64,000 nt of DNA. It comes from Cohnella caldifontis. Lineage in GTDB: Bacteria > Bacillota > Bacilli > Paenibacillales > Paenibacillaceae. The position numbers were made by a program, and so were the translations under genes. The stretch lies in contig NZ_JAQZSJ010000011.1 of assembly GCF_029360585.1 (NCBI RefSeq), positions 1 through 64,000 on the forward strand, in the 5' to 3' direction. Below the pieces are notes generated by a model. It saw only the letters and a program-made list of their open reading frames with translations, was not told the DNA's origin and ran no database searches. Positions 1 to 9,022 of this stretch are shown piece by piece. The stretch's first letter is position 1. Each line of letters starts with the position of its first letter.

Positions 1-41
1 TAATCAGGGTGTCGAAGGTTCGAGTCCTTCATGGCTCACCA
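1..41 (+). tRNA. tRNA-Lys, 3' part (window starts inside the anticodon loop)
   Basis: The T-arm (GAAGG, loop TTCGAGT, CCTTC), the acceptor 3' strand ATGGCTC, discriminator A and encoded CCA are all visible. The implied 5' strand GAGCCAT and the whole T-arm match the Bacillus tRNA-Lys as I remember it. The visible end of the anticodon loop (TAA) puts U at anticodon position 36, which fits Lys. The 5' half lies outside the window, so the full anticodon is not seen. Confidence 0.85.
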
Positions 42-57
42 GTTTACTTACGCAAAG

Positions 58-86
58 CAGACGCGTTGGCGTCTGTTTTTTATTTT
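58..86 (+). terminator. Rho-independent terminator of the tRNA unit
   Basis: A perfect 7-bp stem (CAGACGC/GCGTCTG) with a 4-nt GTTG loop is followed by a T-rich tract. It lies 17 nt behind the tRNA and should end that transcript. Confidence 0.85.
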
Positions 87-147
87 GTCCGCATGACGCA
101 CTCCGGATGGGGCAACTTAAGGCAAAGCCACCAACGGAGGAACGGCC

Positions 148-1095
148 ATGGTCTTTCTGTATGCGCTTGGCGTCTCGTTTGCGGCGGTGCTCATCCTCGT
201 CCCGATCGTCCGGGCGGCAGCATTGCGGTTGGGCTTCGTCGACCGTCCGACCGGACGCAAGATCCATCTTCGTCCGATTCCGTTGTCCGGAGGGGTCGCG
301 ATTTACGCCGGCGTCGCGTTGAGCGCGTACCTGTTTCTTGACGACCAGGCGCTATTCCGCACCCTGCTCATCGGCGGCGCGCTGCTCGTCGCGATCGGGC
401 TTGCGGATGATTCCTTCAAATCCCGCGGCCGGGAATTTCCGGTCTGGCCCCGGCTCTTGATGTATATCGGCGTCTCATTCATTCCGGTATGGCAAGGGAT
501 TTCCATACAAGGGATATCTTCGCCGACTCCCGCGGCCATGATCATATTTTCGCCTGCCGTCTCGGCAGCGATGACGGCCGTCTGGGTATTCGCCCTTATC
601 AACATGCTTAACTTCATTGACGGGATCGACGGACTCGCTTCAGGCGTGTGCGTTATTTCTTCGCTGACCATATTCGCCGCTTCACTCATGGAGGTGCAGC
701 GGGAGACCGCGGTCGTGGCCATCGCCTTGACAGGCGCTTGCTTGGCCTTCTTAGGCTATAATTTTCACCCCGCGCGAATCTTCATGGGGGACGCCGGGGC
801 CACTTTTCTCGGATATACGCTGGCGGTAACGGCGATCGACGGTACCCTAAAAGGAGCGACGTTCTTGTCGTTGTCTGTCCCTCTGCTCGCTTTAGGCGTT
901 CCGATTCTGGACACGGTGATCGTGTTTTCCCGGCGGCTCCTCGAGGGTAAAGGTCTTCACCGCGCGGACAATCTGCACACGCACCACAGCCTGATGAGAT
1001 GGGGACTCACCCAGGTGCAGACCGTCTCGTTCCTTTATTTAATCGCCGCTGTGTTTTCGTTATTGTCGATCGTTATTCTACTGGCGCTGCGTTAA
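148..1095 (+). CDS. tagO: Undecaprenyl-phosphate N-acetylglucosaminyl-1-phosphate transferase (TagO/WecA type)
   Basis: A polytopic membrane enzyme of the MraY/WecA family that transfers GlcNAc-1-phosphate to undecaprenyl phosphate, the first step of wall teichoic acid or other secondary wall polymer synthesis. Family signatures are the Asp pair at residues 87-88 (LADDSF), the NxxNFxDGxDGLA block near residues 151-164, HPARIFMGDAG near 207-217, and the His-rich HTHHS loop near 280. The rest is mostly hydrophobic helices. Length 315 aa is slightly short for the family but complete. The start has GGAGG 7 nt upstream. It stands alone between the tRNA terminator and the PucR-type gene. WecA-like function in another glycan pathway cannot be excluded. 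Confidence 0.88.
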   Translation: MVFLYALGVSFAAVLILVPIVRAAALRLGFVDRPTGRKIHLRPIPLSGGVAIYAGVALSAYLFLDDQALFRTLLIGGALLVAIGLADDSFKSRGREFPVWPRLLMYIGVSFIPVWQGISIQGISSPTPAAMIIFSPAVSAAMTAVWVFALINMLNFIDGIDGLASGVCVISSLTIFAASLMEVQRETAVVAIALTGACLAFLGYNFHPARIFMGDAGATFLGYTLAVTAIDGTLKGATFLSLSVPLLALGVPILDTVIVFSRRLLEGKGLHRADNLHTHHSLMRWGLTQVQTVSFLYLIAAVFSLLSIVILLALR

Positions 1096-1177
1096 AGCGA
1101 TATCGCATCCCCTGTCCCCGCCCGGCCTGGCCGCCGACTCCGTCGACTGCCCGGGCATGCGTCCCGCTGCGTGAAAA

Positions 1178-1188
1178 TATGATACAAT
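1178..1188 (+). promoter_or_regulatory. Possible -10 region for the PucR-type regulator
   Basis: TATGATACAAT gives two overlapping -10-like hexamers about 40 nt upstream of the chosen start. No good -35 is visible at 16-18 nt, so this is weak. It argues against using the in-frame ATG at 1179, which lies inside this motif. Confidence 0.3.
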
Positions 1189-1226
1189 ACACGCAGAATA
1201 CCAAAGGCCGGATAAGGGGAACCTTC

Positions 1227-2312
1227 ATGCAAAATTCGAAACTGCAGCAGCTGGAATCGTTGCTTGGCGCAGCCGTGGAACTTCGGACGGTGCCGGCCTC
1301 CGAGTGGGAGAAAGCCGGAGGGACTCCGGACCCGGAAGCCGGGGAGACGCTGCCGGTTCCCGGGGGGACCCGGATCGTCATTCGGGCATCCGGAACGGAA
1401 ATCCAGGTTTGCGATACGGAATTGGCCCTGACCGAGCTGGAGCGGAAGATGCTTCATCTCTTGTTCCAGCAGAAACCGGGGCGGGCTGCGGCCGCAACGG
1501 ATATGGAACGCCAGGCCCGCAAGCTCGGCGATTGGATCGTGCAATGCTCGGCCAACGGAGAATGGCGGGCGGAAATCCCCGACCGCATCGAACTGCGGTC
1601 CCGTTTGTTCGACGGCATGATTCCGTTTCTGCTGTTGCGGGAACAGGCAGACGATAAAGAACCTTCATACGGGGATCTTGAAAAAGCGGTACGCTCGTTC
1701 ATTACGGAGGATACGCTACTCATTCCGCTGCGGGAGCATGAGTGGCTGATTCTCGCCCCCGACCGCCTGTTGGCGGAGACGGATGCTTTGGAGGAGGATG
1801 GGGAAAGCGGCGAAGAGAAAGCCATCCTCGCCTCCCTGGCCTCGGGGCTCCATCAGATGGTTTCCGGAGAATGGGGCGGCGAATGCCATGCGGCCGTCGG
1901 GGAACCGATCGATCCGTCGGAAAGCATCGTCCACACCGTCTACATCCTGCGGGAAACGATCCAGCTGGGTCGCAAATTCCACGTGGGCATGCAGGTGCAT
2001 TTGCCTTGGCTCGTGCATTTGGAACGGCTGCTGAACGGCATACCGGAATCGGTCCGCAACCGGTTCGTCGAGGAAATGGTCGGCCGCCCGGATCTGTTCA
2101 ACGATCCGGAAACCGTCTCCACGCTCGACGCTTTTTTCTCGATGGACTGCAACGTCAGCGAAACGGCCAAGAAACTGTTCATCCACCGCAACACGCTTTT
2201 ATACCGTCTGGATAAGATCAAACAAGAGGCGGGCTTGGACGTCCGTTCCTTTAACGACGCGGTTTTGGTCCGCATTTTGCTGCTATTGTACAAAGTCACG
2301 AAAAGGAAATGA
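1227..2312 (+). CDS. PucR/CdaR-type helix-turn-helix transcriptional regulator
   Basis: A 361-aa regulator whose last 60 residues carry the PucR-type C-terminal HTH (FSMDCNVSETAKKLFIHRNT followed by LLYRLDKIK). This module is typical of CdaR/PucR regulators of sugar-acid, purine or carbohydrate genes. The first 300 residues are soluble with no recognised ligand domain. Start ATG 1227 is chosen because AAGGGGA lies 6 nt upstream; the longer in-frame reading runs through the putative promoter and the tagO end. It directly precedes msmX, a pairing I associate with Paenibacillus genomes, so a role in sugar-importer control is plausible but inferred. Confidence 0.75.
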   Translation: MQNSKLQQLESLLGAAVELRTVPASEWEKAGGTPDPEAGETLPVPGGTRIVIRASGTEIQVCDTELALTELERKMLHLLFQQKPGRAAAATDMERQARKLGDWIVQCSANGEWRAEIPDRIELRSRLFDGMIPFLLLREQADDKEPSYGDLEKAVRSFITEDTLLIPLREHEWLILAPDRLLAETDALEEDGESGEEKAILASLASGLHQMVSGEWGGECHAAVGEPIDPSESIVHTVYILRETIQLGRKFHVGMQVHLPWLVHLERLLNGIPESVRNRFVEEMVGRPDLFNDPETVSTLDAFFSMDCNVSETAKKLFIHRNTLLYRLDKIKQEAGLDVRSFNDAVLVRILLLLYKVTKRK

Positions 2313-2402
2313 ATTTTTTGTACGCTTTGTGCATAGTCATTTCTCCCGGCCCGAGGTAAGATGGAAACGTACCTTTAAACGAGTGTTAGGGGGAAATGTA
2401 CA

Positions 2403-3527
2403 ATGGCAGGCGTACGTTTGGAACATGTATTCAAAAAATATCCCGGTTCCGACAAAGCATCGGTAACGGACTTCAACCTCGACATCCAAGACAAAGAGTT
2501 CCTCGTGCTTGTCGGCCCTTCCGGCTGCGGCAAATCCACGACGCTGCGGATGATCGCCGGCCTGGAGGAAATCTCCGAAGGCAAGCTGTACATCGGCGAC
2601 CGCGTGGTCAACGACGTCGCTCCGAAAGACCGCGACATCGCGATGGTGTTCCAGTCCTACGCACTTTATCCGCATATGAACGTTTATCAGAATATGGCTT
2701 TCGGCCTGAAGCTGCGGAAGTTCCGCAAGGATGAAATCGACCGCCGCGTTCGCGAAGCCGCTCGCACCCTGGAAATCGAGCACCTGCTGGACCGCAAGCC
2801 GAAGGCGCTGTCCGGCGGTCAGCGCCAGCGCGTCGCCTTGGGCCGCGCGATCGTCCGCGAACCGCAAGTGTTCCTGATGGACGAACCGCTGTCCAACTTG
2901 GACGCCAAGCTGCGTACGCAGATGCGCGCGAACATTTCCAAGCTGATGAAGCGCCTGGAAACGACCTGCATCTACGTTACCCACGACCAGACCGAAGCCA
3001 TGACGATGGGCGACCGGATCGTGGTCATGAAAGACGGCTTGATCCAGCAGGCCGCTACGCCGGAAGTGCTCTATAACCACCCGGTCAACCTGTTCGTCGC
3101 CGGCTTCATCGGCGCTCCCGCAATGAACTTCCTGACCGGCCAATTGGTCGAAGACGGCGGTTCCGTCCGCTTCCGCGCGACGGGCATCAACGTGGAAGTT
3201 CCGCAAGGCAAAGCCAGCGTGCTTCGCAGCAAAGGCTACATCGGCCGCGAAGTCATCATGGGCGTTCGTCCGGAAGACATCCACGAAGAGCCGGTATTCA
3301 TCGAAGCATCGCCGAACAGCATTATCAACGCGAGCATCGAAGTCACCGAGAACCTCGGCCATGAAGCGTTCCTGTACTTGACCGGCCTGGGCAAAGACAA
3401 CGTCATCGCCCGCGTCGACGGCCGCTCCACCCTGCGCGAAGGCCAAAACGTCAAGCTGGCCCTCGACATGAACAAGGTTCATATTTTCGACAAGGACACC
3501 GAATTGAACGTGTTCGAAGCCGAATAA
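2403..3527 (+). CDS. msmX: ABC transporter ATPase for carbohydrate importers (MsmX/UgpC type)
   Basis: A 374-aa ATP-binding subunit of the CUT1 (MalK/UgpC) class that energises sugar importers at the cytoplasmic face. Walker A is GPSGCGKST, the signature is LSGGQRQR, Walker B is [12 protein letters not shown], and the H-loop is VTHDQ. The C-terminal 130 residues form the OB-fold regulatory domain ([12 protein letters not shown]). In Bacillus, MsmX is a shared ATPase serving many importers that lack their own. No permease or binding protein is adjacent here, which fits a shared role. GGGGGAAA precedes the start and a strong terminator follows. Confidence 0.92.
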   Translation: MAGVRLEHVFKKYPGSDKASVTDFNLDIQDKEFLVLVGPSGCGKSTTLRMIAGLEEISEGKLYIGDRVVNDVAPKDRDIAMVFQSYALYPHMNVYQNMAFGLKLRKFRKDEIDRRVREAARTLEIEHLLDRKPKALSGGQRQRVALGRAIVREPQVFLMDEPLSNLDAKLRTQMRANISKLMKRLETTCIYVTHDQTEAMTMGDRIVVMKDGLIQQAATPEVLYNHPVNLFVAGFIGAPAMNFLTGQLVEDGGSVRFRATGINVEVPQGKASVLRSKGYIGREVIMGVRPEDIHEEPVFIEASPNSIINASIEVTENLGHEAFLYLTGLGKDNVIARVDGRSTLREGQNVKLALDMNKVHIFDKDTELNVFEAE

Positions 3528-3543
3528 TCCTTTTCACCGTAAG

Positions 3544-3572
3544 CCGTCCGGCCCTTGGCCGGGCGGTTTTTT
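3544..3572 (+). terminator. Rho-independent terminator after msmX
   Basis: The 9-bp GC-rich stem CCGTCCGGC/GCCGGGCGG (one G-U pair) is followed by six T residues, 17 nt behind the msmX stop codon. Confidence 0.9.
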
Positions 3573-3665
3573 GCATGCGGCCGAAGCCGTGCGGGAATGC
3601 GCGATTGCTTTGAACGCCCCTTTTCGGGTACGATTGAAATTGGAAAATGGGAAAGGAGCTGTACG

Positions 3666-4598
3666 ATGGCCAAAAAAGTGAGAGTTTCCGAACTCGTGCA
3701 GCAATTTCATCTGGAGGTCGTCGCCGGCGAGGACGGGCTACGGCGCGCGATCGAGACGGACGACTTGAACCGGCCGGGTCTGGAGATGGCCGGGTATTTC
3801 GCTTATTACCCGGCGGAGCGCGCCCAAATCCTCGGCCGCACCGAGCTGGCGTTTCTGGAGACGCTGACCGCGGAGACGCGGCGCGACCGCATGGAACGGC
3901 TGTGCCATGAAGAAACCCCGTGCATCATTATTACCCGGGGATTGGAAGTCCCCCAAGAACTGATCGACATCGCCAACGAGCGCCGCATCGCGGTCCTGCG
4001 AAGCCCGGTCGCCACGACGATTCTGCTCAGCCGGATCACCAACTTCCTGGAAAAACGGCTGGCTCCGTCGGCGACCATTCACGGCGTACTGGTCGACGTG
4101 TACGGCGTCGGGATGCTGATCACGGGCGGCAGCGGCATCGGCAAAAGCGAGACCGCGCTGGAGCTCGTCAAGCGGGGGCATCGCCTCGTCGCGGACGACG
4201 CCGTCGAAATCCGGCAGACGGCGGACAACCACCTGTTCGGCAGCGCGCCGGATTTGATCCGCCATTTGCTGGAGATCCGCGGGCTGGGTATCCTGAACGT
4301 CATGACGTTGTTCGGCGCAGGCGCGGTACGCAACCAGAAAAGCATCAGCCTGGTCGTCAAGCTGGAGAACTGGGAGCAGGGCAAGCAGTACGATCGTCTC
4401 GGCCTCGACGAAGAGAAAACCAAGATCATCGATACGGAAATTCCCTTGCTGACCGTTCCGGTACGGCCCGGCCGCAACCTGGCGGTTATCCTGGAGGTCG
4501 CCGCGATGAATTTCCGGCTCAAGGGGATGGGCTACAACGCCGCCCTGCAGTTTACGAACAAGCTGACGGAAGCGATCGCGGACGACGATTACGAATAG
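3666..4598 (+). CDS. hprK: HPr kinase/phosphorylase
   Basis: A bifunctional enzyme that phosphorylates and dephosphorylates Ser46 of HPr and Crh, the sensor step of carbon catabolite repression in Firmicutes. The 310-aa length equals the family norm. Walker A GGSGIGKS spans residues 154-161, followed by the LVADDAVE segment. The HprK signature around [11 protein letters not shown] lies near residue 205. ATG 3666 has AAAGGAG 8 nt upstream; the longer reading adds 37 unconserved residues. It heads hprK-lgt-ppaX-yvoF, the same order as in Bacillus subtilis. Its likely substrate is the HPr/Crh protein at 25775. Confidence 0.96.
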   Translation: MAKKVRVSELVQQFHLEVVAGEDGLRRAIETDDLNRPGLEMAGYFAYYPAERAQILGRTELAFLETLTAETRRDRMERLCHEETPCIIITRGLEVPQELIDIANERRIAVLRSPVATTILLSRITNFLEKRLAPSATIHGVLVDVYGVGMLITGGSGIGKSETALELVKRGHRLVADDAVEIRQTADNHLFGSAPDLIRHLLEIRGLGILNVMTLFGAGAVRNQKSISLVVKLENWEQGKQYDRLGLDEEKTKIIDTEIPLLTVPVRPGRNLAVILEVAAMNFRLKGMGYNAALQFTNKLTEAIADDDYE

Positions 4599-4616
4599 TC
4601 GGGACGGAGGATAACG

Positions 4617-5711
4617 ATGCTATTGAGTTTGGATCCGATCGCCTTTACGCTGGGACCTCTCTCGGTTCACTGGTACGGGATCATCCTGGGACTGGGTGCC
4701 TTGGTCGGCTTGATGCTTGCCGTTCGGGAAGGCAGGCGGTTCGGCATTTCGCCGGACTTTTTCCTCGATCTGCTGCTATACGGGGTGCCGTCGGCCATTA
4801 TCGCCGCAAGGATCTATTATGTCGCGTTCAAATGGGACTATTACCAAAGCCATCCGGGCGAGATCGTACAGATTTGGAACGGCGGCATCGCCATCTACGG
4901 CGCCATCATCGGGGCCTTGATCTGCGGGTTTTTCTACGCGCGCGCGAAAGGCTATCCGTTCATTCGAATCGCCGATATATGCGCGCCGTCCTTGCTGGCC
5001 GGCCAAATGATCGGGCGCTGGGGCAACTTCATGAACCAGGAAGCATATGGCGGTCCAACGACCGAAACGTTTCTCCGGAACACGCTGCACCTGCCGAATT
5101 TCATCGTGGACCAGATGTACATCGGCGAAATCTACCGGCATCCGACCTTTCTCTATGAATCCTTGTGGAGCCTGGTCGGACTGATCATCCTGTTCGTGAT
5201 CCGCAGATTGCGGTTCCTGAAAACGGGCGAGGTCCTGACGTTCTATTTCATCTGGTATTCGATCGGCCGGTTTTTCGTCGAAGCGCTGCGTACGGACAGC
5301 CTGGCGTTCAAAGGACCCGAATGGCTCGCTTCCATGCTTCGGGGTTTGTGGTCGCCGATGACCTTGCTTTTCGACGGACAAGGCGAATTGGATCCGAACT
5401 ACGGCAACATTCGGATTTCGCAGCTGCTGGCGCTCGTTTTCGTGATCGCGGGCATCGTGTTCATCGCGGTTCGCCGCTGGACAGGCACGGCGGGCGCCTA
5501 CTACCATGACCCCCTGACGAGGAGATCGAGCGCGGTACCGGCAGCGGACGCTGCATTGGACGAGCCGGCAGCCGGAGCTCCGGAATCTTCGGCGCATGCG
5601 GCGGCTGCGGAGACGCCGGCTGACGATTCCCCGAAAACGGAAGAAAGAGCGGAGAAGCCGCCGGAGGTTCCGGTCGGCGAGCAGACAGGAGACAAGCAAG
5701 GGAATGACTAA
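4617..5711 (+). CDS. lgt: Prolipoprotein diacylglyceryl transferase with long C-terminal tail
   Basis: A membrane enzyme that attaches diacylglycerol to the lipobox cysteine of prelipoproteins, such as the solute-binding lipoprotein at 44484. Seven or so membrane helices and the Lgt signature (LAGQMIGRWGNFMNQEAYGG) are present, as is the YGIILGLGALVG N-terminus. The catalytic core ends near residue 294. The last 70 residues are an Ala/Pro/Glu-rich, probably disordered hydrophilic tail, making the protein 364 aa against about 270-280 usually. GGAGGATAACG precedes the start. It overlaps ppaX by 8 nt. Confidence 0.95.
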   Translation: MLLSLDPIAFTLGPLSVHWYGIILGLGALVGLMLAVREGRRFGISPDFFLDLLLYGVPSAIIAARIYYVAFKWDYYQSHPGEIVQIWNGGIAIYGAIIGALICGFFYARAKGYPFIRIADICAPSLLAGQMIGRWGNFMNQEAYGGPTTETFLRNTLHLPNFIVDQMYIGEIYRHPTFLYESLWSLVGLIILFVIRRLRFLKTGEVLTFYFIWYSIGRFFVEALRTDSLAFKGPEWLASMLRGLWSPMTLLFDGQGELDPNYGNIRISQLLALVFVIAGIVFIAVRRWTGTAGAYYHDPLTRRSSAVPAADAALDEPAAGAPESSAHAAAAETPADDSPKTEERAEKPPEVPVGEQTGDKQGND

Positions 5712-6366
5712 AGAAACGGAGGCCGTCCTGTTCGACCTGGACGGCACGATTATCGACACGAACGAATTGATCATTCAATCCTTCCTGCATGCGTTGAAGG
5801 GAAGGATGCCGGACGATTTCGGCCGGGAAGACATCATCCCCCACATGGGCAAAACGTTGACCGACCAGCTGCGGCTGTTCTCCGGCGAACAAGACGTCAC
5901 CGGGCTGATGGCGGCTTACCGGGAATACAACCTTCAGTACCACGACGAGATGGTCGGGTTGTTCCCGGGCGTGGCGGAGGTCGTTCCGGTTCTGAAACGC
6001 GAAGGCATCAAGCTGGGGATCGTGACCACGAAAATGCGCGCCTCGACCGAAAGGGCGCTGCGGCTGTTCGGTTTATGGGACCAGATGGACGCGATCGTGA
6101 CGCTGGACGACGTGGAGCATGCCAAGCCCCATCCGGAACCGGTCCTGAAAGCCATGGAGGCCGTCGGCGCGAAAGCATCCGGTACGATCATGGTCGGCGA
6201 CAGCGCGGTGGACATCGAATCGGCCATACGGGCCGGCGCCGTTCCGGTCGGCGTAGCCTGGTCGCTCAAAGGCGAAGCGGTGCTGCGGGACGCGGGAGCG
6301 GAGCATGTGCTGCAAGACATGAACCAGCTGTTGACCCTATGCGGAATCGAGGGTGCGAAGGCTTGA
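5704..6366 (+). CDS. ppaX: Pyrophosphatase PpaX (HAD superfamily)
   Basis: A 220-aa HAD-type hydrolase that in Bacillus hydrolyses the pyrophosphate released by the HprK phosphorylase reaction. HAD motif I is LFDLDGTIIDTN near residues 10-21, motif II is the VTTK segment, and motif III/IV is KPHPEP followed by MVGDSAVDIES. The start ATG 5704 lies inside the end of lgt and gives the standard N-terminus; the longer in-frame reading is Arg-rich tail sequence of the other frame. Translational coupling to lgt on one side and yvoF on the other is evident. Confidence 0.93.
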   Translation: MTKETEAVLFDLDGTIIDTNELIIQSFLHALKGRMPDDFGREDIIPHMGKTLTDQLRLFSGEQDVTGLMAAYREYNLQYHDEMVGLFPGVAEVVPVLKREGIKLGIVTTKMRASTERALRLFGLWDQMDAIVTLDDVEHAKPHPEPVLKAMEAVGAKASGTIMVGDSAVDIESAIRAGAVPVGVAWSLKGEAVLRDAGAEHVLQDMNQLLTLCGIEGAKA

Positions 6367-6836
6367 GAAACGTGGAGCGGTATCCGGTGGAAGGACCGAA
6401 TTCGCTTTGGCAGGTGTACCGGACGGTATCCCGCCTGAAAGCCGTGCGCAATTTCGCGTTTATCCAAATCGCGAGGTACTGTCCGAGTCTTCCTCTGAAA
6501 AACTGGATCTATCGCCGCGTGCTTGGGATGAAAGTAGGGGATCGGACGGCTTTCGCGCTGATGGTGATGGTCGACGTCTTTTTTCCCGAGCGGATTACCG
6601 TCGGCGACAATTCCATCATCGGATACAATTCGACGCTGCTCACCCATGAATATTTGATCGACGAATACAGGCTCGGCAACATTACGATCGGTTCCAACGT
6701 CATGATAGGGGCGAACGTTACGGTGCTGCCCGGAGTCACGATCGGGGATCACGCCGTCGTGGCGGCGGGAGCCGTCGTCCACCGGGACGTGCCGGCCCAT
6801 GCCCGCGTCGGCGGCAACCCTCTGCGGGATTTATAG
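6363..6836 (+). CDS. yvoF: YvoF-like acyltransferase (left-handed beta-helix)
   Basis: A 157-aa hexapeptide-repeat acetyltransferase of the LbH superfamily. Isoleucine-patch repeats run from ITVGDNSIIGYN to VTVLPGVTIGDHAVVAAGAVV, with the catalytic-type His in LLTHEYLI. The N-terminus resembles B. subtilis YvoF (RYPVEGPNSLWQVYRTV). The best start is TTG 6363, overlapping the ppaX stop by 4 nt, with GAGGG 9 nt upstream; GTG 6372 is an alternative. The acceptor substrate is unknown. Its place in the hprK operon is conserved in Bacillus. Confidence 0.85.
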   Translation: MRNVERYPVEGPNSLWQVYRTVSRLKAVRNFAFIQIARYCPSLPLKNWIYRRVLGMKVGDRTAFALMVMVDVFFPERITVGDNSIIGYNSTLLTHEYLIDEYRLGNITIGSNVMIGANVTVLPGVTIGDHAVVAAGAVVHRDVPAHARVGGNPLRDL

Positions 6837-6876
6837 GGAAGGCCTTCATTATTCATTATGCGACAGGAGCTGCTTC

Positions 6877-8781
6877 ATGGCTGGTTTATCCTTTCGAATC
6901 AAATTGGGAGGAGTTCTCGCGCTCGTCGTCATCTTGCTGATGGCAGTGTACTTGTGGCGGGACGCCCAGGAAGACGGAGGGCCCGCGGTTAAGCAAGCGA
7001 AGCTGGAACCGGTGCGGGCCGCAGGACCTACCCAAAGCTCGTATGACGTCATCGTGGCGGGAACCGACCCCGAAGGGGTGATGGCCGCGGTATCCGCTGC
7101 CCGGAACGGCCTCCATGTGCTGCTCGTGGACGGGCGGGACCGGGAGATTTTCGGGGGACTCATGACGCTTGGATGGCTGAACTCGCTGGATTTGAACAAG
7201 GCCCCCAAGCGGAATTTTGCGGAAAAACTGACTTTCCTGGACAAAGGCTTATTCCAGGAGTGGTACGACAAGATCGAAGGAACCTCCTTCGACGTGACGA
7301 CGGCCGCCAACGCCTTTAACGAAATGGTGAGGGCGGAACCCAACATTGATGTCCTGCTAAAAGCTAAGCGTATGGAACCGGTGCTGTCGGGAGCGAACGT
7401 GGTCGGCCTGCGCGTGGAGAAGGAAGACGGCAGCACGGCGGAGATCGGAAGCAAGGTCCTGATCGACGCCACGCAAGACGCCGATCTGGCTGCCGCCGCG
7501 GGGGTTCCGTTCACGTTCGGCCGCGAGGATCTTGGGGAGCCGGACGCGAAGATGGCCGTCACTTTGGTGTTCAAGATGAGCGGGGTGACGCCGGAGATTT
7601 GGAATTCGTTCCGCGCCGAAGCGAAGAACGGCTTCGACAAGATGAGCGCTTCGGGATTTTACGCCGCGAGCGAATACGTCTCGAGCAACCCGGATCGGGT
7701 GAAACTGCGCGGCTTGAACGTCGGGAGGCAGAACGACGGAACGATTCTCCTTAATGCCATGCACATTTACGGGGTGGATCCTCTGGATCCCCAATCCGTG
7801 CAGGAGGGTCTGGAAATCGGGCGTAAAGAGGCTCCTCTTGCCGTGGAATATTTGAAGAAGACGTTCAAGGAGTTCCGGAATTTGCAGTTCGCCGGCACGG
7901 CGCCGGAGCTCTACGTTCGGGAATCCCGGCATATCGAGGCCGAATACCGCCTGACCATCCGGGATCTGCTCGAGAACCGCGACGCATGGGATGCGGTCGC
8001 GTACGGATCGTATGAAGTGGACATTCAGAGCACGGGGCCGAGCTTCCCCGGGGCCGTGGCGATGAAGCCGCAAGCGTACGGCGTGCCGTTCCGGTCGCTG
8101 GTTCCCCGGAAGGTGGACGGGATGTTGGTCGTCGGCCGGTCGGCCGGCTTCGACTCGCTGTCGCACGGAAGCGCCCGGGTCATTCCGCTCGGCATGGCGA
8201 CGGGGCAAGCGGCGGGCGCCGCCGCCAAGCTCGCGATCGAGAAAGGAATCAGCGTACGCGAGCTGTCGCGTTCCAAGGCGGACATCGCGGAGCTTCGCAA
8301 GCGGCTGGTCGAGCAAGGCATGGATCTGACGATGCCGGAAATCCAGACGCCGGATTATGCCAAGCATCCGGAGTACTCCGGGTTGCTGGCGGCGGCCAGC
8401 ATGGCGCTCACGTACGGCGGCTACGACAATAAGGGCTTCGCGCTGGACGAGGCTTCGAACGCTCAGCGTTTCGCGAACGCGATGTCCGCGGTCAAGCGGG
8501 TGTACGCTTCGTCATTCCCGGGTCAGCCGCAGGATGCGCTCGCGGGAATCGGCGATCCCGCGAAGGCGGCGTTGACGCTGGATCAAGCGGCTTATACGAT
8601 CGCTTTGGCGGCAGGGCTGCAGGTGAAGCCGGACCAAGCGTTGGATGAGCTGATCGCCAAGAAGTGGGTGACGGAAAGCTCGCTGGCTTTGATCCATGAT
8701 CGCGGCCGGCTCACCAACGGGGATTCCTTCATGCTGGTCCGCGATGTCGCGGAGCAGTATGTCGGCGCCAAGTTCGATTGA
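6877..8781 (+). CDS. FAD-dependent oxidoreductase, membrane-anchored
   Basis: A 634-aa protein with one N-terminal hydrophobic helix (about residues 8-26), then an FAD-binding Rossmann segment of the FAD_oxidored type starting at YDVIVAGTDPEGVMAA. The dinucleotide fingerprint is degenerate: a GTDPEG turn replaces GxGxxG. A second conserved block, MLVVGRSAGFDSLSHGSARV, matches the C-terminal FAD contact of this family. The last 130 residues are an extra helical region. The helix suggests anchoring with the catalytic domain outside the membrane, but topology is uncertain. Substrate unknown. AGGAG precedes ATG 6877. It sits alone between yvoF and the his operon. Confidence 0.75.
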   Translation: MAGLSFRIKLGGVLALVVILLMAVYLWRDAQEDGGPAVKQAKLEPVRAAGPTQSSYDVIVAGTDPEGVMAAVSAARNGLHVLLVDGRDREIFGGLMTLGWLNSLDLNKAPKRNFAEKLTFLDKGLFQEWYDKIEGTSFDVTTAANAFNEMVRAEPNIDVLLKAKRMEPVLSGANVVGLRVEKEDGSTAEIGSKVLIDATQDADLAAAAGVPFTFGREDLGEPDAKMAVTLVFKMSGVTPEIWNSFRAEAKNGFDKMSASGFYAASEYVSSNPDRVKLRGLNVGRQNDGTILLNAMHIYGVDPLDPQSVQEGLEIGRKEAPLAVEYLKKTFKEFRNLQFAGTAPELYVRESRHIEAEYRLTIRDLLENRDAWDAVAYGSYEVDIQSTGPSFPGAVAMKPQAYGVPFRSLVPRKVDGMLVVGRSAGFDSLSHGSARVIPLGMATGQAAGAAAKLAIEKGISVRELSRSKADIAELRKRLVEQGMDLTMPEIQTPDYAKHPEYSGLLAAASMALTYGGYDNKGFALDEASNAQRFANAMSAVKRVYASSFPGQPQDALAGIGDPAKAALTLDQAAYTIALAAGLQVKPDQALDELIAKKWVTESSLALIHDRGRLTNGDSFMLVRDVAEQYVGAKFD

Positions 8782-8889
8782 GTGCTTGCTGCCGGAGAGG
8801 GAGTGAACGTTGCCCGCGGCTATTCAATGTCCGAGTCGAAAACGTTGCGTGCTGCGTGAAAGCCGGAACGCCATAATCGTGTCGTTGCA

Positions 8890-8917
8890 GGGGCTCCCCG
8901 ATTCGTCGGGGGGCTCC
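8890..8917 (+). other. 12-bp hairpin between the FAD oxidoreductase and hisZ
   Basis: The arms GGGGCTCCCCGA and TCGGGGGGCTCC pair over 12 bp (two G-U pairs) around a TTCG tetraloop. No T tract follows, so it is either a weak terminator for the upstream gene or an element overlapping the his promoter, whose -35 begins at the next base. Confidence 0.6.
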
Positions 8918-8946
8918 TTGACGCTGGATGGGGTTCGTGCTAAAGT
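8918..8946 (+). promoter_or_regulatory. Candidate sigma-A promoter of the his operon
   Basis: TTGACG, a 17-nt spacer and TAAAGT lie about 75 nt upstream of hisZ. The -35 matches 5 of 6 positions and the -10 matches 4 of 6. The leader after it contains AGTATG...CATACT at 8969-9000, a small inverted repeat around GGTAGCA direct repeats. No T-box consensus was seen. Confidence 0.5.
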
Positions 8947-9022
8947 GGAGCAAAGCCTTTATTTTGGTAGTATGGTAGCATGGTAGCACATTAACATACT
9001 AAAGCGTTTTGAGGTGTTCCTC

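Noticed and set aside
999-1226. Upstream extension of the PucR-type protein
   Set aside because: It overlaps tagO in another frame and the promoter-like TATGATACAAT; the start at 1227 has a good Shine-Dalgarno sequence.
2337-3482. 381-aa minus-strand reading frame opposite msmX
   Set aside because: It is a GC-rich antisense shadow of a clear ABC ATPase gene, with Asp/Val/His/Arg-rich composition typical of such shadows and no recognisable domain or ribosome binding site.
8782-9022. T-box or histidine attenuator before hisZ
   Set aside because: No T-box consensus (AGGGTGGNACCGCG) and no His-codon-rich leader peptide were found; only the TTCG hairpin and small repeats are visible.
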